A DNA stretch of 64,000 bases from Acidobacteriaceae bacterium (GTDB taxonomy: Bacteria > Acidobacteriota > Terriglobia > Terriglobales > Acidobacteriaceae), in assembly GCA_030038195.1 (NCBI GenBank), contig JASHPJ010000095.1, positions 1 through 64,000 of the forward strand, in the 5' to 3' direction. A program made the position numbers and the translations under genes. Each line of letters starts with the position of its first letter. Positions within the stretch are counted from its first letter, which is position 1. Positions 1 to 9,532 of this stretch are shown here, piece after piece. A model generated the notes under the pieces. It ran no database searches and was not told where the DNA came from. It was given only the letters and a program-made list of their open reading frames with translations.

Positions 1-117
1 CACCCGATATACCCACACGCGGCCCACCTCCAGCCGCCGTGCAATGTCTGAAGGCCGCTCTCCCCGCTCCAGCGCCCAAAGCACACGATCACGCAGGTCT
101 TGCGAATAGCTATGCAT
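1..117 (-). mobile_element. IS630-family transposase, N-terminal fragment cut by window edge
   Basis: The reverse strand reads 39 codons from an ATG at 117 and runs off the left edge. The product starts MHSYSQDLRDRV and continues with ERPSDIARRLEVGRVWVYRV. This matches the N-terminal helix-turn-helix of IS630-type transposases, which bind the element ends. The catalytic DDE part would lie outside the window, so completeness cannot be judged. No clear terminal inverted repeat was recognised between here and tdh. The call rests on the start pattern and the DIARRLEV recognition helix. Confidence 0.7.
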
Positions 118-427
118 CCCGGCCGCCTCCAAACAGCAGGAATAGTATCGCACAGTATGTATACACCTAAATTAGAAATGCTCTAGCAGCGCATCGAACC
201 TGGCGTGCTCGGCTTGATTTGTGCCCGTCATGAAGCGAGATACAGACGATGCCATCACCGTCGGCGCCGGTGAATTCGACCAGCCGACTTGCCTGGATTT
301 AGTTACTATACATATCTTTTACTTTTCTTATATTTTCTTTTATATGCTATTGTGAGCTGGTATTGCTTTTCAGATCGATTGCGGAGCGCCTTAGAATTGA
401 AAATGATTCGCGAGACGAAAGGATGAG
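118..427. other. Intergenic region upstream of tdh, AT-rich at its right end
   Basis: No gene was recognised. The first half is ordinary sequence behind the transposase fragment. Bases about 299-352 are strikingly AT-rich compared with the rest of the window (runs such as ACTTTTCTTATATTTTCTT), consistent with a promoter or the edge of an insertion. The ribosome site GAAAGGA lies just upstream of the tdh start. Confidence 0.5.
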
Positions 428-1468
428 ATGAAGGCCCTGGCAAAGACGCATGCAAAGCGCGGTTTGTGGATCGAGGATGTAGCGGAGCCGGAGATCGGTA
501 TAAACGATGTCAAGATTCGTGTCCTCATGACCGGTATCTGCGGAACCGACCTGCACATTTACGATTGGGATGCCTGGGCGCAGCAGACGATCCCTGTTCC
601 GCTGGTGATCGGGCATGAGTTTGTGGGAGAGATCGTCGAAGTTGGCTCGAATGTGAGCGACTTTCATGCCGGAGATCGGGTCAGCGGCGAAGGGCATGTT
701 GTCTGTGGCCGTTGCCGCAATTGCCTTGCGGGACGGCGCCATCTGTGTGCGCACACCCTGGGCGTGGGCGTCAATCGCGCTGGAGCTTTTGCCGAGTACA
801 TCGTATTGCCCATGACCAACATCTGGCGGCACGCTCCGCAGGTTGCGCAGGAAGTGGCGGCCATCTTCGATCCCCTGGGAAATGCCGTGCATACGGCGCT
901 CGCTTTTCCTGTCCTGGGCGAAGATGTGCTGGTCACAGGCGCAGGCCCGATTGGAATTATGGCCGCGGCAGTGGCGAAGCATGCGGGCGCGCGTCACGTG
1001 GTCATCTCCGATCCTAACCCTTACCGGCTGGAAATTGCGAGGCGCACGGCAGCCGTAACAGAAGCCATCAATCCACTTGAGATTTCGCTCGCGCAGGTTC
1101 AGAAAAAGCTGGGCATGCAGGAAGGATTCGATGTCGGCCTTGAAATGTCCGGCAATGCTCACGCCTTGCGCGACATGCTCGCCAATCTCAGTCACGGCGC
1201 AAAGATTGCCATGCTCGGAATTCCCTCGCCTTCCGAAATGTCGATCGACTGGTCGAAAGTGATCTTCAACCAGATCACGATTCGCGGCATTTATGGGCGC
1301 GAAATGTACGAGACCTGGTACAAGATGACTGTCATGCTTCAATCCGGTCTGGATATCAGCCCGGTGATCACCCACAAACTGCCCTGGCGCGCATTCGAAG
1401 AAGGTTTTGAGGTCATGCACTCAGGCAATGCCGGCAAAGTGATTCTCGACTGGCGGGAAACAAGCTGA
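428..1468 (+). CDS. tdh: L-threonine 3-dehydrogenase
   Basis: This cytosolic zinc-dependent medium-chain dehydrogenase oxidises L-threonine to 2-amino-3-ketobutyrate with NAD+. The 346-residue length is normal for Tdh. Visible features are the catalytic zinc ligand C38 in GICGTD, the H63-E64 pair in GHEFVG, and the structural zinc cysteines C93, C96, C99 and C107. A Rossmann loop GAGPIG and the C-terminal GKVILDW follow. An upstream ATG at 423 is closed at once by TGA, so the ATG at 428, preceded by GAAAGGA, is the start. The kbl gene follows after 46 bases and encodes the next enzyme of the pathway, so the two form a threonine-to-glycine operon. Confidence 0.96.
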   Translation: MKALAKTHAKRGLWIEDVAEPEIGINDVKIRVLMTGICGTDLHIYDWDAWAQQTIPVPLVIGHEFVGEIVEVGSNVSDFHAGDRVSGEGHVVCGRCRNCLAGRRHLCAHTLGVGVNRAGAFAEYIVLPMTNIWRHAPQVAQEVAAIFDPLGNAVHTALAFPVLGEDVLVTGAGPIGIMAAAVAKHAGARHVVISDPNPYRLEIARRTAAVTEAINPLEISLAQVQKKLGMQEGFDVGLEMSGNAHALRDMLANLSHGAKIAMLGIPSPSEMSIDWSKVIFNQITIRGIYGREMYETWYKMTVMLQSGLDISPVITHKLPWRAFEEGFEVMHSGNAGKVILDWRETS

Positions 1469-1514
1469 GCCGGAGGGGGCAGACAAAAGCGGCCCGGCAG
1501 CGGAAAGGACCAAG

Positions 1515-2699
1515 ATGTACGGCAACGTTCAGCGCTATTTGCAGGACAAAATCACCGATATCCGCAACGCGGGCCTCTACAAAAGCGAGCGCATAATCGC
1601 GGGGCCGCAGCAGGCAAAGGTCCTGGTCGCCCATGGAACGCCCGTGCTGAACCTTTGCGCCAACAACTATCTTGGCCTGGCGAATCATCCGGCGATTGTG
1701 GAGGCTGCGCAGCGGGCGTTGCACGACTGGGGCTATGGACTTGCCAGTGTGCGATTCATCTGTGGCACCCAGTCCATTCACAAGCAGCTCGAAGAGCGCA
1801 TCAGCGCGTTTCTCGGCACTGAAGACACCATTCTTTACAGTTCCTGTTTCGACGCCAATGGCGGCCTGTTTGAAACGCTGCTTGACGCGGACGACGCCAT
1901 CATCTCCGATGAGCTGAATCACGCCAGCATTATCGACGGCATCCGGCTGTCGAAGGCGGCGCGTTCTCGCTACCGCAACGGCGACATGGATGACCTGGAG
2001 GCAAAGCTCAAGGAAGCTGCGCCGGCGCGCCATCGCCTGATTGCCACCGATGGCGTTTTCTCGATGGATGGCTACTTCGCAAAGCTGGACAAGATCTGCG
2101 ATCTGGCCGAGAAATACGATGCCATGGTCATGGTCGATGACTCCCACGCCGTAGGCTTCATCGGCGAGCATGGCCGGGGCACGCCGGAGCTTTGCGGCGT
2201 CGAGGGCCGCGTGGACATCCTCACCGGCACGCTGGGCAAGGCGCTCGGCGGCGCCAGCGGCGGCTACACCAGCGGACGCAAGGAGATCGTCGAATGGCTC
2301 CGCCAGCGGTCCCGTCCCTATCTCTTCTCGAACTCCGTCACTCCGGCGATTGTCGCGGCTTCGCTCAAGGCACTCGACCTTCTCACGGAATCCGGAGAGT
2401 TGCGACAGCGCTTACGCGAGAACACGCACTTCTTTCGCGGCCAGATGGTCAACGCCGGGTTCCATGTCCTTCCCGGTGAGCACCCCATCGTTCCGGTCAT
2501 GTTCGGCGATGCAGCGGCGGCTGTCCGGATGGCAGAGTTGCTGCTGACAAAGGGCATCTATGCTGTCGCGTTCTCGTATCCGGTCGTGCCGCAGGACAAA
2601 GCCCGCATCCGCATCCAGGTTTCGGCGGCCCACACGCGTGCCGATCTCGAATTCGCCATCGCACAATTTGCCCAGGCAAGAAGCGAGCTTGGGTTTTGA
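1515..2699 (+). CDS. kbl: Glycine C-acetyltransferase (2-amino-3-ketobutyrate CoA ligase)
   Basis: This pyridoxal-phosphate enzyme of the alpha-oxoamine synthase family cleaves 2-amino-3-ketobutyrate with CoA to glycine and acetyl-CoA, completing the Tdh pathway. The 394-residue product carries DDSHAVGF at 208-215 and the Schiff-base lysine K242 in GTLGKALGG. The N-terminal region [12 protein letters not shown] and the C-terminal [11 protein letters not shown] are typical of Kbl. The ribosome site GGAAAGGA lies 5-12 bases before the ATG. It is encoded directly behind tdh, which makes Kbl far more likely than the related BioF or HemA. Confidence 0.96.
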   Translation: MYGNVQRYLQDKITDIRNAGLYKSERIIAGPQQAKVLVAHGTPVLNLCANNYLGLANHPAIVEAAQRALHDWGYGLASVRFICGTQSIHKQLEERISAFLGTEDTILYSSCFDANGGLFETLLDADDAIISDELNHASIIDGIRLSKAARSRYRNGDMDDLEAKLKEAAPARHRLIATDGVFSMDGYFAKLDKICDLAEKYDAMVMVDDSHAVGFIGEHGRGTPELCGVEGRVDILTGTLGKALGGASGGYTSGRKEIVEWLRQRSRPYLFSNSVTPAIVAASLKALDLLTESGELRQRLRENTHFFRGQMVNAGFHVLPGEHPIVPVMFGDAAAAVRMAELLLTKGIYAVAFSYPVVPQDKARIRIQVSAAHTRADLEFAIAQFAQARSELGF

Positions 2700-2736
2700 C
2701 TCTGCCGCTCAGGATAACAGCATCAGTGATGCCAGA

Positions 2737-2997
2737 TCAGTGATGGTCTTCGTGTTGATGCCGCCAGTCCCAGTACGCCTTCTGGTCGGCAGCGCTGCGC
2801 TTGTTGAAATCCATGTGGTTCCGGTGTGTCTCATGCTCCCACTGCTCGTAGTAGACCGTCTCTCCGCCCCAGGGATGATAATCGTGGTAATAGGGGTCGT
2901 AGACGCGGGCGTGCACGGCGCAGCCGGTCACAAAAACCGGCATGGCGCAGGCCGCCGCAAGCAAAAGGGTGGCAACGTTCCGAGACAACAAGCGCAT
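2737..2997 (-). CDS. Small His/Tyr-rich lipoprotein, function unknown
   Basis: The product is 86 residues with a lipoprotein signal peptide: a basic start MRLLSRN, a hydrophobic stretch, then a VTGC lipobox with the lipidated cysteine at 26. The mature part is rich in Tyr, His and Trp (for example VYDPYYHDYHPWGGETVYYE) and ends QHEDHH. No catalytic motif was recognised. A longer frame extends upstream, but AAAGGAGAAC just before the ATG at 2997 and the signal peptide fix the start here. It is probably anchored to the outer membrane facing the periplasm. Metal binding by the histidines is only a guess. Confidence 0.75.
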   Translation of the reverse strand: MRLLSRNVATLLLAAACAMPVFVTGCAVHARVYDPYYHDYHPWGGETVYYEQWEHETHRNHMDFNKRSAADQKAYWDWRHQHEDHH

Positions 2998-3163
2998 ATC
3001 CGTTCTCCTTTTCGATACGGATAGGATTCGATGCAATCGGACGGGAAGGGTTGGTGCAACCAGCAGGCAAATTGGCAAAAAATTTGCATGCACTTGTGTG
3101 CAACCTTGCAAATAACTGAAAATAAACGCCTGTTTTGAAGCAGCCGCGCTGCGCTTCCGGGTG

Positions 3164-4414
3164 TCACACCGCGGCCGCCCCAGCCGCTCTCGGCTGCATG
3201 CGCGCTGCGAGCGCCGCCGCCAGCTCTGCGTGAAACTCCGTCGTATTGCCCATCTGCAGCCGCGCCGCCGCCGTCTCGGCTGCCAGTTCCACATCGCCGC
3301 CCAGCAGCGCGCCCGTAGCCAGAATGTCGTAGAGCTCGCCGAACGCGGGCGCACTGGCCACGGCGCGGCGCATGCGCGCAATTCCCTCCTGCGCGCTGCC
3401 CAGGTGCACCTCAGAAGCGCCACGCTTCGCTTCGCTCAGCGGAGAATCCTCGCCCAGCGCGGCCACTTGTGCGTAAGCCTCGCGCGCCTCAGCGTAACGG
3501 CTGCCGTGAAAGTACGCGTCGCCCGCCGCCTGGTAGAACAACGCATTTCGCATGCCCAGGCTGGCGGCGCGCTGCAGGCATTCGAGCGCCTCCCTGAGCC
3601 GTGCGAGGCGCACCAGGCAGATTCCGGCAAACAGCCAGCCTACGCCCGACGCCGGGCTCAGCCGGCAGGCGCGCTCAAAGTGGCCGAGCGCAACCGCCGG
3701 CCGGCGCGCATTCTCAAGCTCCGCCATGCCCATCTCGATGAGCGCCTGCGGATCGTCGGCATTTGCGCGGAGCTTTCTCTCGCCCAGCAGTTGATAGAGA
3801 TCGTTCTTCTTCTGCCGTTCCATGTCGTCGTCTTCAGCGTGGCCAAAGTGGTGAACGATGAAGTCCGCAAACCTGGCGGCCAGTCCGAGCGCGGCCAGCC
3901 GCCGCGTCACCGTCTCATGCACGCAGCCCTCGTAGCAGATGCCCGGATGACTGCGGAAGAGCCGCGTTGTGGGCAGCGGAACATAGGCCGGGTAAGGCCG
4001 CGACTCCTCGATCAGAACGGGATTGGGCCGGGCCACCTGAAAGCCCAGCCGCGTGCTCGTGTCGCGCATGTAGTTCCAGCGCCAGTTATGGAAGGCGGAA
4101 ACGCCGGACCGCTCGATGGCCATGCGAATCTGCGCACCGGCCGAGCCGTCCAGCATCTCGTCGGCATCGAGCACCAGGATCCAGTCGCACCTGCGCTGCG
4201 CCAGCACGCGATTGCGCGCGAGAGAGAAATCCTCCTCCCAGGGAATCGCGATCACCTCGGCGCCGTGGTCGCGGGCGATGGCGGCGCTCTCATCCGTGGA
4301 GCCCGTATCGCCCACGACGATCCGGTCAGCGAACGCGGAGACGCTTTTGAGGCAGCGCGCAAGGGTAGCGCCGCCGTTCTTCACAATCATGGAGACTTCG
4401 ATGGTCGGCTTCAT
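3164..4414 (-). CDS. Family 2 glycosyltransferase with C-terminal TPRs
   Basis: The 416-residue protein begins with a GT-A fold: SMIVKNGGATLARCLKSV, then VGDTGSTDES, then the metal/nucleotide motif LDADE with D83 and D85. The domain covers about residues 1-220. The rest is built of TPR-like helices (ALIEMGMAELENARR, YQAAGDAYFHG). This arrangement resembles the WaaE/SunS-like branch that transfers sugars to lipopolysaccharide or peptides. Donor and acceptor are unknown. It lies 59 bases downstream of the amidase gene on the same strand and may belong to that transcript. No transmembrane segment was seen, so it is likely cytosolic. Confidence 0.87.
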   Translation of the reverse strand: MKPTIEVSMIVKNGGATLARCLKSVSAFADRIVVGDTGSTDESAAIARDHGAEVIAIPWEEDFSLARNRVLAQRRCDWILVLDADEMLDGSAGAQIRMAIERSGVSAFHNWRWNYMRDTSTRLGFQVARPNPVLIEESRPYPAYVPLPTTRLFRSHPGICYEGCVHETVTRRLAALGLAARFADFIVHHFGHAEDDDMERQKKNDLYQLLGERKLRANADDPQALIEMGMAELENARRPAVALGHFERACRLSPASGVGWLFAGICLVRLARLREALECLQRAASLGMRNALFYQAAGDAYFHGSRYAEAREAYAQVAALGEDSPLSEAKRGASEVHLGSAQEGIARMRRAVASAPAFGELYDILATGALLGGDVELAAETAAARLQMGNTTEFHAELAAALAARMQPRAAGAAAV

Positions 4415-4473
4415 TGCGGGTCAGGAATACATCGGCAACAAAGCCGCTGCATTTCAATCGTCCGCGCACAGCG

Positions 4474-5898
4474 CTACGCTCGCGCCATTGGCGGCGGACG
4501 ATAGCCAAATGCCGCGTCGACCACTGCCGCAACGCCCAGAGCCACTTCGTCTGCAAACGGCCGCGCGGCAATCTGCACGCCGATCGGCAGTCCTTCCGGC
4601 GACACGCCCACCGGCACAACCGCTGCCGGCGCTCCCAGCGAGTTGAACCATTGCGTATAGCGCACGGCATCGAGATACTCCACCGTTTCGCCATCGATAG
4701 TCCAGGCGCGCTCATCATGCCGAAAAGCCGGAATCGCCGCCGCCGGGCACAGCAGCACCGGAAACGCGCGCATCTCTTCCAGCATCTTCCCGCGCAGCAG
4801 ATCGAGCTCAGCCCACGCGCTGAGCAGTTCCGTCGCAGTCAGCTTGCCGGAGCGTTCCGCAATTGTCAGAAAACCCTTGAAAATCGGGCTGAGCGATGCT
4901 TCCTTTCCGGAGATTACCGGCTCATAAAACATCGCCCCGCACTGCACAAAGAACTTCCACCACAGCTTGCGCAGCGGCTCCAGCGCGCGCGGCTGGAAAG
5001 GCTCTACGTGCAATCCCGCCGCGCGCAGCGCCTGCGCGGCGGCGTGCACGGCCGCGCGGGTTTCGGGTGTAACCGGCGTGATGCCGTCCTCTTCAAAGAA
5101 GCCGATCGTATGCGCGCGCAGCTCATTCCAACTTGGCTCGCGCAGCGGAACCGGCGGACTCGCCGGATCGCAAGGGTCCTGGCCGGCGAGCGCGCGAAAG
5201 AGCAGGGACACATCGCCGATGGTGCGCGCCAGGGGACCAATTGCGCCGAGGATCGAAAACGGTCCCACGCACGGCGGCAGATGCCCGCGGCCCGGCACGC
5301 GACCCGGCGTAGGCTTGAGCGAGCAGATGCCCGTAAAATGCGCGGGCACGCGCACCGAGCCGCCGCTGTCGCTACCCAGCCCTCCGGCCGAAAGCCCGGC
5401 CGCAATCGCCGCCGATTCGCCGCCGCTCGACCCGCCCGGCGAACGATCCAGGTCCCACGGGTTGCGTGTGCGCCCATGCAGATCGTTGGCCGTCTCGTAG
5501 GCCATCAGCAGCTCGGGGCAATTGGTGGTGCCCAGAATCAGCGCGCCCGCCGCGCGCAGCCGCGCCACCACCACCGCGTCTTCGCCCGGAACTTCGCCCT
5601 TGTGCAGCACGCTCCCAATCTCGCACCTGTAGCCCGCCGTCGCGATCGACGACTTCACCGTTACCGGCAGCCCATACAGCGGGCCGCGTCCATCGCGCAC
5701 CGCGTCCAGACTCCGCGCCTGCGCGCGCACGCGCTCCGCGTCGAAATCCGCAAACACATTCAGCTCCGGATTCAGCCGCTCGATCTGCCGGATGTGCGCT
5801 TCCGCCAGCTCGGCGACTGAAACCTTCCCGGCGCGCAGCAACTCAAGCTGACGTGTCGCCGGCGTGAGCACCAACTCCTGCTCCACAACATCGGTCAT
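4474..5898 (-). CDS. Amidase-signature family hydrolase
   Basis: The 474-residue protein has the complete Ser-cisSer-Lys triad of the amidase signature family: K82 in PVTVKSS, S157 in PGGSSGGESAA and S181 in GSDSGGSVR. The 24-residue spacing between the two serines is as in fatty acid amide hydrolase. Such enzymes hydrolyse amides to acid and ammonia. The substrate cannot be told. A GatA role is unlikely because no gatB or gatC lies here. Its ATG overlaps the stop codon of the upstream FG-GAP gene by 4 bases (5895-5898), indicating translational coupling. No signal peptide was seen. Confidence 0.92.
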   Translation of the reverse strand: MTDVVEQELVLTPATRQLELLRAGKVSVAELAEAHIRQIERLNPELNVFADFDAERVRAQARSLDAVRDGRGPLYGLPVTVKSSIATAGYRCEIGSVLHKGEVPGEDAVVVARLRAAGALILGTTNCPELLMAYETANDLHGRTRNPWDLDRSPGGSSGGESAAIAAGLSAGGLGSDSGGSVRVPAHFTGICSLKPTPGRVPGRGHLPPCVGPFSILGAIGPLARTIGDVSLLFRALAGQDPCDPASPPVPLREPSWNELRAHTIGFFEEDGITPVTPETRAAVHAAAQALRAAGLHVEPFQPRALEPLRKLWWKFFVQCGAMFYEPVISGKEASLSPIFKGFLTIAERSGKLTATELLSAWAELDLLRGKMLEEMRAFPVLLCPAAAIPAFRHDERAWTIDGETVEYLDAVRYTQWFNSLGAPAAVVPVGVSPEGLPIGVQIAARPFADEVALGVAAVVDAAFGYRPPPMARA

Positions 5899-8800
5899 TG
5901 CGTGTCCTGGTTCAAAGGCGATGGCAGATCATCCTGCGGCGTCGATGGCCGCAGCTTGTAGTTGAAGCGGTACGAGTGCACCTGGTTGCCCGACTCGAAG
6001 CGGTCGTTCCAGTTCAATTGATAGGCAAGCGAATCCGCATCGTCAGGATAATGCTCGCTCTCGGGATACGGATAGCGGCTCATGCCGTGGAACGGCATCT
6101 GCGCCACGGTAAACGGCGATGCATCCCACCAGTCCATGTCCTTCACGTAGCCGTTCGCGTAAAAGAAGTAATCGCGCTTCCAGCCCACCGGCAGCGCGGG
6201 CAGCTTCGCCGTGTCGAACTCGGCGGCGATCTCTTCGCCGCTGCCGAAGACGGCAAAGCGGTTGTCGATTCCCTTCACCAGCGCCGTCACGTCGCCCATG
6301 CGCGTATAGCTGCCGCGCTCGTGCTGGAACGGCCCGGTGAGGCTCACCACGTTGTAGTCGTAATCCAGATCGCCGTCGCTGGCGCCCTCGATCTGCCGCG
6401 GATAGCCGCGGAAATGCAGCGTGGCGAAGCTCAGCGGCAGCTCCGTGGCGCGCGCTTCGGCATTCGTGCTCTGGTCGATGAGCACCTGGTCCCAGTAGAT
6501 CTGTAGATTGGTCATCAGCCGGATGCGCCGCGTGCCCGCAGGCAGCTTGCCCGTCAGGTCCACCACGATCGTCCGCTCCAGCCCGGCGGTAAATCCCGCA
6601 TCGCCAGGAATGGGCTTCCATGAGCCGTCCGGCAACTGCGCCTCGACATACGGCGGAATCTCTTTCATGCCTGCCTGCCATGCGGCGTAAAGCGAGGTTG
6701 CGCTGAAGTAGTTCACATAGCCGGTCATCAGCAGGCGCAGCGGCGCGTTGGGCTTCACGTCTCCCAGGTCGAGCGTGAGCGGATGCATGTTGGCAAAGCC
6801 GTCATACGGCGGCAGCGCCGTAAATCCGCTGGCAAACTGGTGATCGCGGCGGCTGACCAGGTCAAGCACGTCACGCCCGTTGCCATCCCACGCGCCGGCG
6901 GGCAGCCGCACATCTGTGCTGGCAACCACTTTGCCCGAGGCAAACGGCGGATTGTCGAGAAAACGCTCGTCGGGATTGACTTCGACGTTGCCTGGATGAT
7001 CAACGGCGACCAGTCGCAACTGGTCGATGTAGTTCACCTCTTCCATCGGCTCCATGAAGCGCACGCTCACCTTGCCGTTGACCGTGGTTACGTGCGCGCC
7101 ATCCACCTTCACCCACTCGCCAGGATTCGGAATGTTGGTCCGCTGCGGCGTAAGCCAGTGCCCCACCACTGCCGCACCAATCACGTCGGTCACAAACTTG
7201 TATCTGTGCCCATCCCACACAAACAGCACCGGGCATGAGCTGCCGCGCCGGTCCGCCTCTTTCATCGCGATCACCTGCGTGTGCGGCAGATCGATCTCAT
7301 CCTGCAGCACGCCGGTGGGCCACAGAATGCGCAGCAGATCGATGCTCTGCGCGTCACCCAGGCCGACCAGGATCTGCGGCGGCGCCTGCGTCTGGTAGCC
7401 CGAAGCGCCGGCAAGCTCCCACTTCTGCCACAGCCCATTGGCGAACACCTCCACCTTCACGCCCGTCGCCGTCTTGTTATCCGCGAAACCGGTCAGGTCG
7501 AGGCGCACAAAGTGGTTCTGGTTCGCGCCCACGTTGCGCAACACTATGGGCGGCGCATTCACCTGCGTCACAACCAGGTCGGCTGCACCGTCGCCGTCCA
7601 CATCGGCAGCGATCAGCCCGCGCGGATCGTGCAGCGCAAGCCCGTCGAGCCCCAGCGCATGGCTCACATCTTCAAACGTGCCGTCGCCGCGATTGCGCAG
7701 CACGCGCACCTCGGAGCCGGCCTTTGTTTCGACAATCGCCGCCAGGTCAATCCAGCCATCGTTGTCAATATCGATCGGCGTCAGCCCCCATGCGCGCGTC
7801 GCGCCTTCCATGGGCAGGCTCACGCGCTCGAAGCGCCGATGCACGCCATCGGCCGCCACAACGTTGCGCCATAGCGTAAGCCCCGGCGCGCCGGCGTGGG
7901 TGACAGCAATGTCCATCCAGCCATCTTTGTCGAAGTCGAGAACGGCGATGCCGGTGGTCGCCGGCAAGGACGTATCGCCGTAGAGCGGCTGCGTGGGATA
8001 CTTGCCCTCGCGCGGATTCACGTACAGCGTCGGCGAAGGCTGATCGCCCGTCACCGCGATGTCCACGGCGCGATCGTTGTTGAAATCGGTGAGAATGGCC
8101 GCCGCAGTCGTGCCGCTGCCGCCCAGCCCCGTCGCATCGGTCCACTCGGTAAAGGAGCCGTTGCCGTTGTTGCGCCACAACACATTCGGCGCAGCGCCGG
8201 GCTTCCATCCTGCGCCGGTCAAAAACAGGTCGAGATCACCATCGTGGTCGTAATCCACGAACGTGATCCCCGATGGCCGATTGCGCGGCACCAGTCCCGC
8301 ATCCGCCGTCACATCCTTGAACTGCCCATGGCCGAGGTTGTGATAGAGGCGCACCTGGTAGTCCAGCGCCACGGCCAGGTCGTTCAACCCATCGCCATCG
8401 TAGTCGCCCACGGCGCACGCAACCGCATGGCCGCTCGCCTTGAGCCCCGCCGCGGCGGCATCGAAATCCACAAAGCCGCCGGCGCCGTTTGCATGCAGCA
8501 CGCGAATCGCCTGCGCGCCCGACTCCATCAGCACCAGGTCCATGCGCCCCGAGCCGGTCACGTCCATCATGCATGCGCCGCCCGTCAACGTGGGCGCCCC
8601 AGGTCCCTCCGCCGCGGCGGATGGGACCTGGGAAAGCACGGACTGCGCCGCCAGCTTCACCGGAATCATCGCCCGCGGCTTTGCCTCCGCTCCTTCCACC
8701 GTGGCCGCCGTCGAGTAGTGCCCCTGCTCGCCATACGCCAGCCCGATAGGCGCGGAAATCTTGGTGCTCGCCAGGTGCTGAAAGACCTTGAAGTGCGCGC

Positions 8801-9362
8801 GGGCTTCGTCCACATGGCCGCTGCGCTGCAGCGCCCGCGCCAATCCGAACTCCGCCGAAGCGTGCAGCGGCTGCACCTTCAGCACCTGCTCGAAGGCGTC
8901 GACGGCCTTGCCGTACTGCTTCATCTCCTGGTAGCAGACACCCACGAAGTAAAGCGAATCCGCATCGTGCGGATCGATCCTGGCCGCACGCTGAAAGCTA
9001 GCCAGTGCGTCGTCCAGCTCGTTGTCCGCGTGCTGCGCCAGGCCCAGGTTGTACCATCCCTGCGCGCTATTCGGGTCAAGGGCGAGAGCGGCGCGCAGCG
9101 CCTTCCTGGCGTCATCCAGTTTTTGCAGCGTGAGCAGCGCAATGCCCTCGTTCACCTCGGCCTGCGCCAGCGTGGGGTCCTTCTTGAAGGCCTCGGCAAA
9201 GCTCGCGGCTGCGCGGTTAGTGAACTGCTGGCCCATCTGCGCCACACCGCGATTATTGAGCCGCACCGCCTCGGCGTCAAAATGCGCCTGCGCGCCGCAC
9301 CTGGCCGCGGCCGCAGCCAGAATCAGCAGGGCCAGCGGCCTGAAACTCTGCATCGTTTTCAT
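5895..9362 (-). CDS. Exported TPR / FG-GAP / ASPIC-UnbV protein
   Basis: A product of about 1155 residues. After the signal peptide (MKTMQSFRPLALLILAAA ending near GAQA) come TPR repeats to about residue 230. A beta-propeller region follows with six Ca-binding FG-GAP motifs (DYDGDGLNDL, DYDHDGDLDL, DFNNDRAVDI, DFDKDGWMDI, DIDNDGWIDL, DVDGDGAADL), then an ASPIC/UnbV-like segment ending WPTGVLQDEIDL. About 430 further residues are of no recognised family. The frame extends upstream to 9455, but 9362 opens the signal peptide. The ribosome site is weak, and ATG 9368 is an alternative. A palindromic repeat at 8591-8640 is translated in the linker between TPRs and propeller. It is coupled to the downstream amidase. 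Confidence 0.85.
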   Translation of the reverse strand: MKTMQSFRPLALLILAAAAARCGAQAHFDAEAVRLNNRGVAQMGQQFTNRAAASFAEAFKKDPTLAQAEVNEGIALLTLQKLDDARKALRAALALDPNSAQGWYNLGLAQHADNELDDALASFQRAARIDPHDADSLYFVGVCYQEMKQYGKAVDAFEQVLKVQPLHASAEFGLARALQRSGHVDEARAHFKVFQHLASTKISAPIGLAYGEQGHYSTAATVEGAEAKPRAMIPVKLAAQSVLSQVPSAAAEGPGAPTLTGGACMMDVTGSGRMDLVLMESGAQAIRVLHANGAGGFVDFDAAAAGLKASGHAVACAVGDYDGDGLNDLAVALDYQVRLYHNLGHGQFKDVTADAGLVPRNRPSGITFVDYDHDGDLDLFLTGAGWKPGAAPNVLWRNNGNGSFTEWTDATGLGGSGTTAAAILTDFNNDRAVDIAVTGDQPSPTLYVNPREGKYPTQPLYGDTSLPATTGIAVLDFDKDGWMDIAVTHAGAPGLTLWRNVVAADGVHRRFERVSLPMEGATRAWGLTPIDIDNDGWIDLAAIVETKAGSEVRVLRNRGDGTFEDVSHALGLDGLALHDPRGLIAADVDGDGAADLVVTQVNAPPIVLRNVGANQNHFVRLDLTGFADNKTATGVKVEVFANGLWQKWELAGASGYQTQAPPQILVGLGDAQSIDLLRILWPTGVLQDEIDLPHTQVIAMKEADRRGSSCPVLFVWDGHRYKFVTDVIGAAVVGHWLTPQRTNIPNPGEWVKVDGAHVTTVNGKVSVRFMEPMEEVNYIDQLRLVAVDHPGNVEVNPDERFLDNPPFASGKVVASTDVRLPAGAWDGNGRDVLDLVSRRDHQFASGFTALPPYDGFANMHPLTLDLGDVKPNAPLRLLMTGYVNYFSATSLYAAWQAGMKEIPPYVEAQLPDGSWKPIPGDAGFTAGLERTIVVDLTGKLPAGTRRIRLMTNLQIYWDQVLIDQSTNAEARATELPLSFATLHFRGYPRQIEGASDGDLDYDYNVVSLTGPFQHERGSYTRMGDVTALVKGIDNRFAVFGSGEEIAAEFDTAKLPALPVGWKRDYFFYANGYVKDMDWWDASPFTVAQMPFHGMSRYPYPESEHYPDDADSLAYQLNWNDRFESGNQVHSYRFNYKLRPSTPQDDLPSPLNQDTQ
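8591..8640 (+). repeat. Palindromic repeat, family A, inside a coding gene
   Basis: The arms GCCCCAGGTCCC and GGGACCTGGGAAAGCACG flank a GC-rich centre. The same framework (GTGCCCCA...TGGGAAAGCACG) recurs at 16331, 49286, 51424 and 52512. This copy is translated in frame within the FG-GAP gene, in the residue 241-258 linker. Confidence 0.75.
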
Positions 9363-9532
9363 CCACATGGCTCTAAGGCAACACCGTCCAGTGTACGCGA
9401 CGCCCCTCACCCACTCCCATAACCGCGCTGGCCGGTGGATGGACTCTCGCCTCAACCAAAAGTTGGTTGTTCCTTGTGCCTGTGGCCTGTCATGCTCCTC
9501 ACGAGTTTTCCCTGTTTTTTCGTGAGGTCGAA

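Noticed and set aside
347-1420. Open frame of 357 codons opposite tdh
   Set aside because: It mirrors the tdh coding frame. Tdh has intact zinc and Rossmann motifs, and the antisense protein has none.
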